Positions 13,863 to 25,880 are shown, numbered from the stretch's first letter. The stretch is 64,000 nucleotides of DNA from Pontederia crassipes (GCA_030549335.1 CM060198.1:56926771-56990770), one strand, 5' to 3'. Made by a program: numbers and translations. The notes: generated from the letters alone by a model not told the origin.

Positions 13863-14640
13863 TCAGATAAATTTTTCGCCTTTCCTTGTGAGCTTGGTCA
13901 ACAGTAGTGCCAGTCTGGAAAAATCTTTGATGAATCTTCTATAATACCTAGCCAGACCGAGAAAACTTTTGATCTCTGAAACATTCTTTGGCTGAGCCCA
14001 ATTTGACACTGCCTCAACCTTGGCCGAGTCCACCGAAATCCCATCTTGGGAAACGATATGCTCAAGGAACATCATTTGGTCCATCCAAAATTCACATTTG
14101 GAAAACTTTGCGTACAACTTCTTCTCGCGCAATATTTTCAAAACAATCCCTAGATATTCCTTGTGTTGTTCCACACTAGATGAATAGATGAGGATGTCAT
14201 CCACAAAGACGATCACGAACTTGTCGAGATGTTCGTTGAACGTCCGATTCATCAGGTCCATAAATGCTGCTAGAGCGTTAGTCAAACCAAACGGCATAAC
14301 CAGAAATTCGTAATGCCCATACCGTGATCTGAAAGCCATCTTCGGAATGTCTTCCTCTGCTACTCTGAGCTGATGGTATCCGCTCCGCAGATCGATCTTG
14401 GAGAACACTTTGGCATTATCAAGCTGATCGAACAAGTCGTCAATGCGAGGAAGGGGGTACTTGTTCTTTACCGTGACCTTGTTGAGCATTCGGTAGTCTA
14501 TGCACAGCCTCATTAATTTGCCCTTCTTCTTCACAAAAAGGACCGGAGCGCCCCATGGCGAGACGCTGGGTCTGATAAAACCTTTGTCCAATAACTCCTG
14601 AATTTGAGTCTATAGTTCCTTCATCTATGTAGGGGCCATG
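13863..14640 (-). pseudogene. Reverse transcriptase domain of the chromovirus
   Basis: The best preserved part of the element: 243 codons are open from 14591. RT motifs in order are [47 protein letters not shown], the PFGLTNA block, the catalytic VFVDDIL and [12 protein letters not shown]. One nonsense codon interrupts the conserved [14 protein letters not shown] stretch just upstream (about 14612). RT copies element RNA into DNA. The YXDD-type box is intact as FVDD, but the polyprotein around it is broken. Confidence 0.93.
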
Positions 14641-14729
14641 CGGTACGAAGCCTTGAAAATTGGAGCTGTGCCTGGAACTAGCTCGATGTGGAAGTCAACG
14701 TCTCTTTTGACAGTAGACCACTGACATCT

Positions 14730-15443
14730 TCAGGAAACACGTCTGTAAATTCCTTTATGACGTCTATGTCTTGCAGGGTTTTGTAGGGCTTCCACCTTTG
14801 TCACACTTGTTAGAAATCCTCTACAGCTTTGCTTAAGAAGTTTCTGGGCCTTCATTGCCGATACTATGATCTTTGGTTCCTTCCGATGTATGCCTCTAAT
14901 TGTGACTTTTTTCTTAATATTTGTTCCTATCACTACTTTCTTTTGCTTGCACAGAATGGAAGCATCATGGCGAGCCAGCCAATCCATGCCCATAATGACA
15001 TAATAATCCTTCATAAGTATTATGATTAAATCAGCAGAAAAATTTCTTTTGTCAATTTCTACCGATACCTCAGGTAGGTATCTAGTGGTCCGGAATGTTC
15101 CTTGTGGGGTAAGAATAGTCATGAAAGGTTTTAGGTTCATAGCAGGTAACCCCAAAGTTATAGCACACTCTTCTTATATGAAAGAATGAGTGGCTCCAGA
15201 ATCAAATAAAACAGTAGTAGGTAGTTTGGTAATACAGAGCGTACCTCGAATGACGTCAACGTCATTCTGTGGGGCGTCCTCTTTCAGATTGAAGAGTCTT
15301 CCTTGCACTAGGGGCTTGCGCCGTGGACAGTCCCTGGAAATGTGGCCCACCACGCCACAATAATAGCATGCGTCGGTATTCATGCGACATTCTCCAACAT
15401 GAGTCATGCCGTCAATGTTACACAAGACCTTCTCACATTGCAC
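14730..15443 (-). pseudogene. Zinc knuckle and aspartic protease remnant
   Basis: 15174-15443 carries the CX2CX4HX4C knuckle CYYCGVVGHISRDC and the protease active-site triad context LFDSGATHSFI. The frame then reaches a stop and resumes at 15155 with the second half of the retroviral-type protease fold (VIMGMDWLARHDASI). The protease would cut the Gag-Pol polyprotein. The stop between the two parts (15174) shows decay. Confidence 0.88.
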
Positions 15444-15527
15444 AGGTTGTGCCTGAGGAACTCTGGGTTGCTGGGGACTCTATTGTGCCGGTCGCCTTGT
15501 CGGCTGTTGGGATTGCCTCTGTTGCGG

Positions 15528-16338
15528 TTATTGTTGCGCTGATGCTTGCTGAGGCTGACGAGATGGTGGTAGAGGTGGTCGGGGCTGTTGCTCATAACGG
15601 AGCCGCTCGGGTTGTTGTGGGGCAGGGTACGGTCGGGGACGGTTATCCCATCGCTGATGGTGATTGTTCCTTCGGAACTGTTGTGGTTGGGACCCCTGTT
15701 CCACTTCCTGTTGCCCTCTTCTGGCGCGTTGTAGTTCTTGTTGGTTCTCTTTCATTAAAATGGCCAGTTGGGCTATCTCAGTCAGAAGTTTACAGTTTCC
15801 CGATCGTGTTCGGATTCAAACCGTCGACAGAACGATTGGTCTTCTCTTGTTCGTCCATATTCAGCTTGGAATACTTCAGGAGACGAACATACTTAGTGTA
15901 GTACTGGGACACAGTCATTGTCCCCTGGGTCAGGTTCAGGAATTCTTGTTGCTTCATTCTCCTTTGAAAGGCGGGGAAGAAGCGGACTTCAAACATTCGT
16001 CGGAAGTCAGCCCATGGTATCACCCTAACGCCCGCGAACTCGGTCGCCTTGGTCATCTTCCACCAATCTTTCGCATCCTTGGTGAGGGTGTCGGCAACAA
16101 AGTTCACTTATTTGTGTTCCAGGCAGTCTAGGAGTTCAAATTTGTCTTCCATGATATCGATCCATTGTTCGGCCATGTCTATATCTCCTTCGCCGCTATA
16201 GGTAGGCGACTTCAATCTCTAGAACTCATGTATGGTGCACGAGGAAGGCGGTGGTCGTTCCTGACGTCTTGGCTGAGGTGGGGGATTCTGGATCCCTTCG
16301 TCATTACGACCCTCGACCTCATCAATTGGCTGTTGCAT
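15528..16338 (-). pseudogene. gag remnant of the chromovirus
   Basis: Gag forms the virus-like particle. A plausible start ATG lies at 16338 (MQQPIDEVEGRNDEG). The retrotransposon gag domain runs from about 16107 to 15790 (DAKDWW, then FRRMFEVRFFPAFQRRMK, then QYYTKYVRLLKYS). Two stops break the N-terminal part (near 16220 and 16131), and the Gln/Arg/Pro-rich linker (15755-15528) is in a different frame, so one frameshift falls at about 15760-15790. Confidence 0.85.
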
Positions 16339-16551
16339 CTTGCTTGGGGGAAGAATCTCTGAGAGACAACACAGTTGATGATAAGTCATAATGAAAGCTG
16401 TTCTTTAAATCTAAATAACTTTCGTTCTTTTATTGCCTTTGCTAAACAAGTGAACAATGTGCTTCACACAATGACAAACCCATCGTGGTGAAGTCTTATT
16501 TTAGAAGAAGGAAAACAAAATTAAACATCTAAGAATGCCCTCGATCCCATA

Positions 16552-16938
16552 CTACTCATCGCGTCGGGAAGTCTCCCCAGATTCATCCTTGGAGATCCTT
16601 CCGCGCTTAGCATAATTTAAGCATTCACATTCGAAATGCCCAAATTGTTCACAGTAACTGCAATATGGCTCTGGGTCTAACTGATTTATAGGACTGTCCG
16701 GGCGTGCTACCGCATCATCCTGTTCCAGACTTTGCAATCCTCTGTCTGGTTGATTTCCTTCAGGCAGCTCAGATGATGAAGGAGACATCACTAAGGAGTT
16801 GCTCCCAACGCTTTCTAAATCAGCTTGTTCCTGTACTTCGGGAGCTAGCGGTGGTGGGATCAAGCTGCCATGGCTACGTTTACGGCACTGTGCTCGTGCT
16901 TGCACCTGCTATAGAGTCAATGGAGTTGGAGGGTGCAT
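16552..16938 (-). pseudogene. Extra leader ORF with a zinc-knuckle motif, upstream of gag
   Basis: Between the 5' LTR and gag on the minus strand an ATG near 16936 begins MHPPTPLTL, then one TAG, then an open stretch to 16552. It is rich in Ser/Pro/acidic residues and carries CSYCEQFGHFECEC, a CX2CX4HX4C zinc knuckle. This is a second knuckle, separate from the one after gag. I do not recognise a named family for this leader protein. It may be a captured or duplicated gag tail, or simply a degenerate 5' extension. Confidence 0.5.
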
Positions 16939-17232
16939 AACGGATTTTGCTATCCAGAAGACTCTGCTTCCGCCACGTACTACTCTAGAAGTTATGCGGT
17001 AGAGAGGCATCTATAAAATCAAGTTATCTCAATATAAAATACTCCATATGAATAATTCAACTAGTACTTACCTGAGGAGTGGAGTCGCAGTTGCTCAGGA
17101 AGTATGCACATAACTTTACTTTGACTATGAGACCAATGGACAATGAGGACAATGCAATGACTTATACTCTTGCTATGATTGACAATGATACTGGTCTATG
17201 CTCTACTATGAACACTGGGAGCAAAAAACTTA

Positions 17233-17245
17233 GGCTCTGATACCA
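17233..17245 (-). other. Primer-binding site, initiator-Met tRNA type
   Basis: The minus strand reads TGGTATCAGAGCC four bases inside the right LTR edge at 17249. This matches the 3' end of plant initiator methionine tRNA, the usual primer of chromoviruses, and fixes the right LTR as the 5' LTR. Confidence 0.93.
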
Positions 17246-17248
17246 AAC

Positions 17249-19036
17249 TGTAACGCCCCCAAAATCCGCTCTCCCGCCATGCTGGCAGTCAGAATGATCA
17301 AGGGAGCGCTACACTGCCTACGACTACTTTGACTTTGACCGATCAACATATGACCCACGTAGCAATAAAAATGATATAGAATCAATGAATAAGAAGATAT
17401 TTGCGAAAGAAATATCATTTGGGATATCAAAAGGTGTCGCATTTAAGGAATAGTTCAAAAGAAAGGGGAATGCTAATAAAGCAAATAGTTCAAGCAAATA
17501 ATTACATAAGCAGGGTTAAAAGTGGAAATTCAGATGTCTTTGGAATGTAAGATCAAAATAACTATTAAAGAAATAACAGAGCGAAAAGTTGTAGTGTCTT
17601 GTAAGTCAGGTGCTGCTATCCTTGAGCTCTGCATCTTCCACAACCTCCCTAAGCAGGATTATCACCTGCAAAATCTCAAAGCAGAGGCATGGAATGCCCG
17701 TGAGCTAACGCCCAGTACCCGTAGAGTCATAGACGATAAAATGATAATCTGATGAAATCTATACTGATAGATGATAATCAATAATCAGATACTTTATTCA
17801 CTGGTTCCAATATCTTAATCTCTATAGGCTGTGGGCATATATAGTTCAGTACTTTATTCTTTACATTAACAATACCTAATACACTACCATACTCTGTGAT
17901 CCATTACTATACTCTATTATTCATTACCCTACTCTGTTATCCATTATCATACTCTGTTATTCATTACCATACTTTGTTATGCTCTGTGTGAGACTACATC
18001 TTTTATATTACTATAAGGTCCTTGATGTTCATTAGTCTATGTGAGCTCGACTTTAATTAATTGGGAAGCTAGAGGTGTCTCTATACACTATGTTGCCATG
18101 ATGCCCATGAAAGGGAATGTGTATGCTCAGGTATACCCTTTTCGAAATACAGGTGGGAGAGAACATGCATCCTAGGAACAGTGGTCATTACGGACTTGTA
18201 GGTTCATTGTCTCCTCAGCTGAGCTATCTGTCTCTCTGGCATGAAATAATATAATCCATATATGCCCCCGTGGGGGAAGAGTGCGTCAACACGTCACCTT
18301 ATTCGGAACATAGGTGGGAGATGGCCTGTGGTCCAGGAGCAGTGGTAGTTAATACCAGTAGGTACACTGTCTTCTTAGTGCAACTACATGTCCCTCCACT
18401 ATACAATACTCTGATTTGTACTCTGAATAACACATAGCTATCACATTTTTTTATCTTTACTTTACTTATCTTTTTTAACATGGATGAGTCTGGAATCAAT
18501 ATTCAGATAAGGGGATAAAGTTTAGTCCCCTTCCTATAGGAAAGGTCAGTTACACTTCCTACAATGTGGGACAAGGCCTTAAGCGGGCCAGTCGAGATTT
18601 GGGTCGAGTTATAGTGGTTCTAGCCACTAAAGGGTATTTTAGTCATTTTCATTAAGGTCTGAAATTACTTCTGTAAAAGGACCGAACGACTGTTACTATG
18701 ACCGATCGACCGATATTGTTGGACCGATCGACTGATATTATTGGATCGGTCGACCAATCGAGATTCGTCTATCCTTTCTCCTTGCGCTGAACCGGTCGAC
18801 CGTTCTCTATGAACCGATCGGCCGGTCGCTGCGCATCTGAAGGTCGCGGAATTGATCGATCGGCTCTCGGAGATCGGTCGATCGATGTGCGCAAATGGCT
18901 TTGATAATCTCTGCCATATCGGTCGACCGATTAAAGGATATCGGACCTTACGATCATACTAGTCTTTAAACAGATCGATTGACCGTTCGCTTTTTTTTCT
19001 TTTGAATTTTAAATAGTGGACAAGCCGGTCATTACA
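17249..19036 (-). repeat. Right LTR (5' LTR of the minus-strand chromovirus), internally deleted
   Basis: Runs from TGTAACGCCCCC to GCCGGTCATTACA. It is collinear with the left LTR but only 1788 bp, because the roughly 600 bp corresponding to 11173-11780 are missing: the palindrome array jumps straight into the terminal T-rich segment near 18990. It has five copies of the 20-bp minisatellite and both tRNA-like modules (about 18137-18237 and 18297-18397). Confidence 0.9.
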
Positions 19037-19136
19037 TGAGGTCTAAGGATTTTGAATAGTCTCACGTGGGTAAAACATGAAGGTGACATGATTTATATAT
19101 AATTACCCTTTCACCTATCAAAATACGTTTTAAATT

Positions 19137-19323
19137 TGTTAGGGATGACAATATCCCACGCCCCCTGTGGAGCCCCACGGGGAATTCCTGATCAGAGCCC
19201 TGAACTCTAGAAAATTTTCCCCCGTGGGGTCGGGGATGGGAAAAATTGCCCCCGAACCCTCTTTCGGAAAATCAGGGCGGGAAGAGATGTCCTCGTCCCG
19301 CGGGGCCCCGAATCCCCGTACCC

Positions 19324-19361
<38 letters not shown>

Positions 19362-19790
19362 TTTAAATTAAATTTCAATCATCCACTCTATCATATATAT
19401 AATGAAAATCCTAACTCCCTACTATATTCTCTTTCTTCCTCCATGAGACAATGTTTTTTTCTTCTACCTACGACCGATGATCGATCCCATATCTTCTCTT
19501 CCTTCACTTGGCAGTCGATCCCTCCACCTAACGGAGGGCGACGACAGCGGCGGAGGAGGGCGATGACAACGACGCTCGATTGAGGAGGGCAGCGAAGGTT
19601 CTTGCTAGAAGAGGGTCGCGGGGTTTGGGGAATTGGGAGTTATTTTCTAATTTTTTTCATATTTTTTAATAAAAATCGGGGAATTTGGGTCCCCACGAGG
19701 ATCGGCGCAGGGGATAAAAATCCCCCCAGACCAGAGATTCAGGGCGGGTGCCGATCGACGGGTGGTGCGGGCCATAATCCCAAACCAAAT
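19137..19790. mobile_element. Candidate non-autonomous DNA element with G/C-rich inverted ends
   Basis: Both ends are unusually rich in CCCC/GGGG blocks in opposite orientation (cacgccccctgtggagcccc near 19158; gggcgggtgccgatcgacgg near 19743). The extreme ends read gggatgacaatatccca and gggccataatccca, which are imperfectly inverted. The middle is AT-rich with a (TA)n run (19327-19353). There is no transposase. It lies 100 bp past the chromovirus. Family is not identified, and it could be an unrelated low-complexity repeat. Confidence 0.35.
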
Positions 19791-20195
19791 AATATCATAT
19801 GCTTAAGTTACAGACAATTATTGTCAAGTGAGAAATATTAAGTTACACAACTTTTTATCAGATGCTTAATCAATCGACATACATGCAAAGCTTAATAGAG
19901 AATGGGGTAGACAACTAAATTCAGTATAACTCAGAAATCAATTAAGCTTAACTAAATTCAACAAATAAGACTCCTTCCATTTCTTCTTTTTCTCAGAAAT
20001 CAATTTCTGATCTAAACTCCTCTCGTAAAGCATCGACTCACCGAACAATGTGAGGAACCCAATAGCCGAAGAAGTAACTCATTCGGAATGCAATTGATAC
20101 AGAAAACAATGAGGAAATGCAAGAAAACTGTCCTTAGGGATCAATTGCTTATACTCTCATTTCATCAGGATTGACATCAAAACAAAATGGTCAAA
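19791..20195. other. Spacer and probable 3' UTR of MATE copy 2
   Basis: AT-rich sequence with no coding content. It lies immediately downstream of the minus-strand MATE gene and probably contains its 3' untranslated region. Confidence 0.5.
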
Positions 20196-22482
20196 CTAGA
20201 TGTCGGCTATGCCAAGAGCAGCCTCGTCGTCCATGTTGTGTTGCAAGCGTTCGACTGCCTTATCGACCTGCAAGATGCAACAAGCAAAGTGTCATACTTG
20301 GACTGATTGCACAGTTCATTGCCACTCAAATGCTTTACTTCATGCCTCACCTCCTTGTTCCAGTTTGTCCTGGCTGTAATTATTATCAGGATCACAGTTT
20401 GAGTGGTTACTCCTATAATCAAGCCCCACCATATCCCCTGAGATTAATGAACCGAATTCGGATTAACGATGAACTGTTACTAGTTCATGCACCATGACGA
20501 GTGAATAAAAAACTTACAGCTGCTCCTAAACTTGTTTTGAATCCAAGAACACATCCAATGGGGAGCCCAATGAAGTAGTAAGCCCCTACATTGACATAGG
20601 CAACTATGGCCTGCCATCCACTTCCAATAGCAACCCCTGAAAGTGTTTTCATGCCACAATTTATCAGTACATCAACAAATTGACATGCATCTAACATCGG
20701 CATAAAGACAGTTAAACAAAGTAGTTGTGGGAGTGAGAGAACTAGACCTGACAGGATTGGTTGAATGCCATTTAAGAATATAGAGATGGATAGCAATGGT
20801 GTTAAATTGGAGACAGTCTCTATGACCACAGAACTGCTGGTGTAGAGCCTGCTCAGGGGAACTCGGAGCAGAAGGACTAGTACGCTGATTACAACGCTGA
20901 TGGCGACGCTCGTGGCAACCACAACAAGGACGGCGAACTTCGCGACTCTCGGATGAGCAGCTCCGAGCTCATTGCCAATCCGGACACTGGTTGTTGCAGA
21001 TGCAGGAAAACAGTTCATTAATTTGAAGTAATTAGCACAGAACACCAACATATTTGCTGGCCTGTGCTATGGAAATCCACTTCTGTGTGCTGTCACAAGC
21101 TAGCTACAAGATGTCTACTAACCTGGCCGCATTGCTCAATCCTAGCATGATCATGAAATCCCAATTCCAGTAATTGACGCTGAACATAGATCGTGTAAGA
21201 CAAATTATTGTGATGAATAAGATAAACACTTGCACGCTTAATTCTGGAAGCAAAAAAGTAGCTTAAGATAAACATCTTTTATATGAGTTTTCTGAAATCA
21301 TTTTGTGTTCTATCAAATGCTTAAGTACCGAAAGAAACAAGCATGGAGAGGACTAAGAGCTTTAACATTATTATTTACCATATGGAAATGGAATCAAGGG
21401 CTATTTCTGGATTTTTCAGGTAGCCTGTAATGAGCACAAAGCCCTGAATATACCAGACCTCCAAACTGCAAATTATAAAATACTTCATGAGGATTCAGAT
21501 ATATACATACAAAAAAACTCAGATGGAACATTGCAGGACGAGACTTACACCAACATAATAGCTGATGCGACTGTTAGCTTAAGATAGGTCCAGAGGCCTT
21601 CGAATGCCTTGGTGGAGAGACCAGTCCACGTACTCCTGCAGGAAGGACTGTAGATGATGTAGAGCCATGTCGCCACCGTGAGAAGCCACCAGCTGAAGCT
21701 CAAGGAGAGGGAGGCTCCCAAGAGGCCGAACTTGAAGACGTACACGACCAGCCAAGACAGGAGGATATGAAAGAGCAGCAGGGCCACAGATATGTAGGCG
21801 ATGGGGTTGATGATGTTCTGAGCCTGCAGGAACCTCTGCATGGGGCAGTACAGGGCGAAGGCTAACAGCTGCGGGATCAAACCGCGCGCGTAGACTTGGC
21901 CGGCGGCCGCGATGGCGTCCGTCTGCCCGATCGCGCGAAGGATCGTTCCCGAGTACCAGTAGAGGGAACTGAGGAGGATGGCGGCGATGAGGTGGAGTAT
22001 GAGCGCTCTTTGGCAGACGATGCCCATGGCTCTGTGCCTCTTGGCCCCATATGCTTGGCCGCACACCGTTTGTACAGCCGTCGCCATCCCAAGCTGCATC
22101 CATGGATATACTCATGACTAAAGCTGCCTGCCATCACAAAAGAAACACACACAAAAAAAAGTACAGGTGCATGCACGTATGTATATCGCACCATGAACCC
22201 GTAGGCGAGGCCTTGAATTCCGACGTTGGTTATGGAGGCACCGGCGAGCTCGAGGGTGCCGAGATGGCCGACGAACATCTGGGTGACGAGGCTGAGCATG
22301 AAGTTGAACAGCTGCACGACGATGGAGGCCCACGACAGCCGCCACAGGTTCTTCGACTCCCACGCGGCCAGCCGGGCCACCACGTTGCATGGCACCGGCT
22401 CCCACTGCAGCAGCTCCTCCGACACGCCGGACGCGTCGTCGCCGTCGAGGAGCGACCTGTGGAATTCGGCTTCACTCCCCAT
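20196..22482 (-). CDS. MATE efflux transporter (DETOXIFICATION family, DTX40-like), copy 2
   Basis: Eight exons with canonical junctions: 22192-22482, 21549-22093, 21379-21465, 21123-21179, 20748-20986, 20518-20636, 20351-20437, 20196-20267, summing to 1497 bases (498 aa). Each exon has exactly the same length as in copy 1. Exon 2 carries [18 protein letters not shown] and exon 5 [13 protein letters not shown], both conserved MATE signatures. The C-terminal exon is a short hydrophilic tail ending ALGIADI. The start MGSEAEF at 22482 aligns with that of copy 1; an upstream in-frame ATG at 22629 has no counterpart there. Introns are shorter than in copy 1 and lack its MITE and CT tract. The gene looks intact. 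Substrate is unknown; DTX40-type placement rests on overall resemblance, not on an alignment. Confidence 0.9.
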
Positions 22483-25460
22483 CTTCCTCGACTCGGGAGC
22501 TCGGACGTCGCAACCTGCGGTTTGGCCTGCATCCGTAATGTCTATAAAAAGGAGGCTGCTCGCCTTGTCAGTCACCAGATCGCCTTCCACTCGCGAGTTG
22601 GTGGCACGCACATGTTCACAGAAACTCACTTGATCTCCACCTCTTGCCTCTGCCCCCTGCAGCTACCAGTCAATCTTCCTCGCCGCAATCGTCCACCACG
22701 AACTTTTACTTCCTACTTGGAAAGGTAGGTTATGTGTGCTCAGCTAACTTTAGATTAAATTCAGATATGTTAAACAAAGAGAATTTTTGTTACATAAGAC
22801 AAATAGAAAATTAGTGTTGTTCTAAGAAAGTGTGACATCTTCTTGTGCAGAATGAGAATTAAAGCAATGTCTTAATTGCTTTAGTGAAAGATGTAATTTT
22901 AGCAACAGTAGTTGAGGAGTCTGCACTGAACACTGGTTTACAGTAGCATTTTTAACTAGTTGAAATATGTTTGATTGGATATTCTACTACTTCCTTATTC
23001 TTTCATGGAAGTTTTCATATTGGCATTGCCAACTTTTTACTTAACATCAAAGTCATGTGCCTCCTAAGGAAATCTAGCAGTACAAAGAGATCAAATTCGT
23101 TGGATTGAAGATATGTAAAAAAAATCTCATATTTTTGCTCTGGCAGACTGTTTACTGTTGTACTCAACAGGATCATGATTCATAAGGGAATAAAGTTTCC
23201 GAATCCAAAGACATACAAGAATTTTCTAGTCAAGCTTCATAAATATCAAGAGTGAATATTTATGTTGCAAAAACATAAATAAAAGTTGTAGTGAGAACAA
23301 AAAAAAACAGAATATAAAGCTAAAGTATGCTAGATCAACACATGTAAAAATTCACGCAGAAAAGGAAAAATATTACAATTTATGCACAAAATCTAAGTCT
23401 AGATGTTTGAACATTATGTATGAGTTCCAAAATCAATTAATCAATCCAAAAAGATCATACCTCTGTCTTTTTTGCTGTCCAGCTGATCACTGGTGTCTCT
23501 CTCACAGATGCATCTGAAAAGCGACTAATCATGCGTATCATTAGAATTAAGTTCAAAGTTATACTGAATAAGTGTGCCTCTAACAGATGTATCCGAAAAC
23601 AGTACTTTAATGCTGTGGAGGACCAAATGGACCCTGTTGGTTTGAAAGCAGAAGCTGTGAAATTAAGAGATGCGAATGTTTACAGCAATAAGCATACAAT
23701 AGTCTGATCCTATTGAACATGCCATGTTGTTGCCTTCATGGATTTAAAACATAGAATGAACTCGTTACCATGATGCGAAAAGGAACAATAAAATTTTCAA
23801 TCACCAGTCTGAAATCTCCCTAAAAAAAAAACCTTGAACAATGTTTTATTTAGTCAACTTTTCTGGCAGGAACATTCGCAAATAGGAAGTTGAACTTTGG
23901 TAGCATGTCATCCATTAGTGTACACCTAAATTGACTGAGAAATACAGGCTGCAACTTGCAACTGTGATCATGGAGAAAAAAATGTACAAGAAGATGTTTA
24001 ACATTAATCTGCTAACTGCTAATGTGCATCGTAAGAGTTGAATTCATCCTAACTGTTAATCGACATTAATTTGTTAAATGGTCTGCTTGCATCGATGCAC
24101 ATGTTGGAAAACCAGCAAAGACCATGTACTAGTCCATGCATGATTAATATAGCCATTTATTATACCAACAAACAAGGACTGAGAACAGGGGAGTTGAACA
24201 CCGGATTGAAGGAAAAAAGAGAAGCTTGTAATTCTGATTGCACCAGATGGTGGAGCCATGGATGTTTATATATGATGTCCATGTTAGTTTATTTTTGAGT
24301 AATTTTCACTGACCATTTTTTTTTCAGAAATCGGGTAGTAACTTCACTTTTGTTTTCACAGTCATCAGCCTTTTTATCCATAAGCTGTTATCCATGCAGT
24401 CATTTAAGGGTGTACACGGATTCGAGTAATTTTGTTTGATCATCAAATTCGATTGGATCTGACACAACTTGAACCGGATTTGATTACCAACAATCATTCT
24501 TTTTTTCTTTTATATTTTCTTTTTTTCATTATTTAATGTAAAAATTATTTGGCACTCACTTTAAAGCATAATATAAGTTTTCCAAAAATTTAAATATTAT
24601 CTTTATATTTAAATTTTATTTTAAAAAAGTAAATAAATTATAAGGTTAGGTTAAATAAAAAAAATCAAAACGATTAAAAATTGTCGCTTCAGGTTAAGTA
24701 TATATATTGTCATATTTAGTATATATATAGTATATATATATATATATGAGTGTGTGTGTACGGGGTTAATAGTAATTATAGTATGTAGAGTACCTCATTC
24801 TGCACCTTGATAGAGAGTACTTATTTATTATTATTTAATTATTATTCAAGATTAAATTAATTATATACTTCTTAAATAAAATAATATATATTTATTTGGG
24901 TAATTTGATAATAAAAATAAATCATCTAATGTTAATTAAATTACGACATTAAATTAGTCATATTTGTTATCACGACGAATAATCTAATGTCATATTTACT
25001 ATATAACATATACTTTAAGTTAATGTATAATAATTTTATTAATTTAATAAGTAAAATTAATGTTCTACATCTGTTTTATGTTAAATGCTCTACGAATATA
25101 TTTTCCTCTCTTTCTCTGTGTATGTGTGTATATATATATGTGGTTGAGATTCGACTTTTATTTAATTTAATATTAATTTATTAAATTTAATCCCAATCAT
25201 ATAATCATCATTCAATGATTCAAATTTATTGGATGCATATTGGTTGTACAACGGTTGTCATATTACTTAAATTCGTATATTAATACATACATACATATAT
25301 ATATATATGGGTTTAATGAACATGTAACACTCATTTGGTGGAGCATCATGAAACGCTCCTATCATCACTATCCATTTCAGATATGCAGTTCAGATCAAAA
25401 CCACCTTAAAAAAAACAACTACTCTTCCCTCGAAACCACCTCACCCCACCAATCGTCAGC
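22483..25460. other. Intergenic region upstream of MATE copy 2
   Basis: Holds the MATE2 promoter side (22483-22730, moderately GC) and then AT-rich DNA. TA-type microsatellites occur near 24720-24750 and 25120-25140. Short open frames around 24071-24298 show no recognisable motif, splice context or codon bias. I see no gene I can support. Confidence 0.55.
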
Positions 25461-25464
25461 ACTC

Positions 25465-25880
25465 CCTCTGTGATCTCACCGGTGAGGTCGCAGAGGGGGG
25501 CCGACGCCCCTCTTTTGCGTTGTCCGACGCAACAACAAAAAGGAGGGCGTCGGCCCGCCTTTGCGACGTTGCTGACGAGGTCGCAGAGGGGGGCCGATGC
25601 CCCCATTTCGTGCTCGCCGGCGCGGTAGCAAAATGGGGCATCGGCCCCCCTACACGACCTCACCGACGAGGTCGAAGAGGGGGCCAACGCTTCGCTTTTG
25701 CGCTAGTCGGCAAGGCAACAAAAAGGAGGGCGCCGCCCCCCTCTGTGACCTCGCCGACAAGGGCGAGGTCGTAGAGGGGGGCCAATGCCCCCCTTTTTTG
25801 GGCGTTGGCCCCCTTTGCGACCACACTGGTGAGGACGCAGAGGGGGCCGACACCCTCCTTTCTCGTTGCCAGGTCTGCAA
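25465..25880. repeat. GC-rich array of about 93-bp hairpin-forming units
   Basis: Units starting near 25467, 25560, 25651 and 25745 each contain a GACCTCACCGACGAGGTCG-like palindrome followed by GAGGGGGGCCGACGCCCC. A spacer and then the inverted arm GGAGGGCGTCGGCC follow. Every unit can therefore fold into a long stem, and neighbouring units can pair with one another. Frames through it give a repeated GASAPLCDL-like peptide, but nothing indicates it is translated. Base composition is sharply different from the AT-rich surroundings, so it may be an inserted repeat. Confidence 0.7.

Larger units (their letters stand above)
9457..19036 (-). mobile_element. Decayed Ty3/gypsy chromovirus (Tekay/Del-like) LTR retrotransposon
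   Basis: Two related LTRs (9457-11824 and 17249-19036) enclose a minus-strand interior with gag, zinc knuckle, aspartic protease, reverse transcriptase, RNase H, integrase and a C-terminal chromodomain, the order of plant chromoviruses. A 13-base primer-binding site for initiator-Met tRNA abuts the right (5') LTR, and a purine-rich AAGGGGTAG tract lies next to the left (3') LTR on the minus strand. Many stops and at least one frameshift show it is dead. The LTRs differ by substitutions, often at CpG, by repeat number and by a roughly 600-bp deletion in the right LTR. No matching 5-bp target duplication is visible (gttgc / tgagg). It sits between two tandem MATE genes. Confidence 0.9.

Noticed and set aside
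15323-15901. 192-codon plus-strand open frame
   Set aside because: Antisense shadow of the chromovirus gag/protease region; its composition follows the minus-strand gag linker.
19167-19583. 138-codon plus-strand frame
   Set aside because: Runs through a (TA)n tract and G/C blocks of the candidate transposable element; no protein features.
21579-22115. 178-codon minus-strand frame overlapping MATE copy 2 exon 2
   Set aside because: Alternative frame of a real MATE exon; no family features, Arg/His/Pro-rich as GC-rich shadows are.
24071-24298. 75-codon plus-strand frame upstream of MATE copy 2
   Set aside because: No motif, no splice context, AT-rich codon use; consistent with chance.
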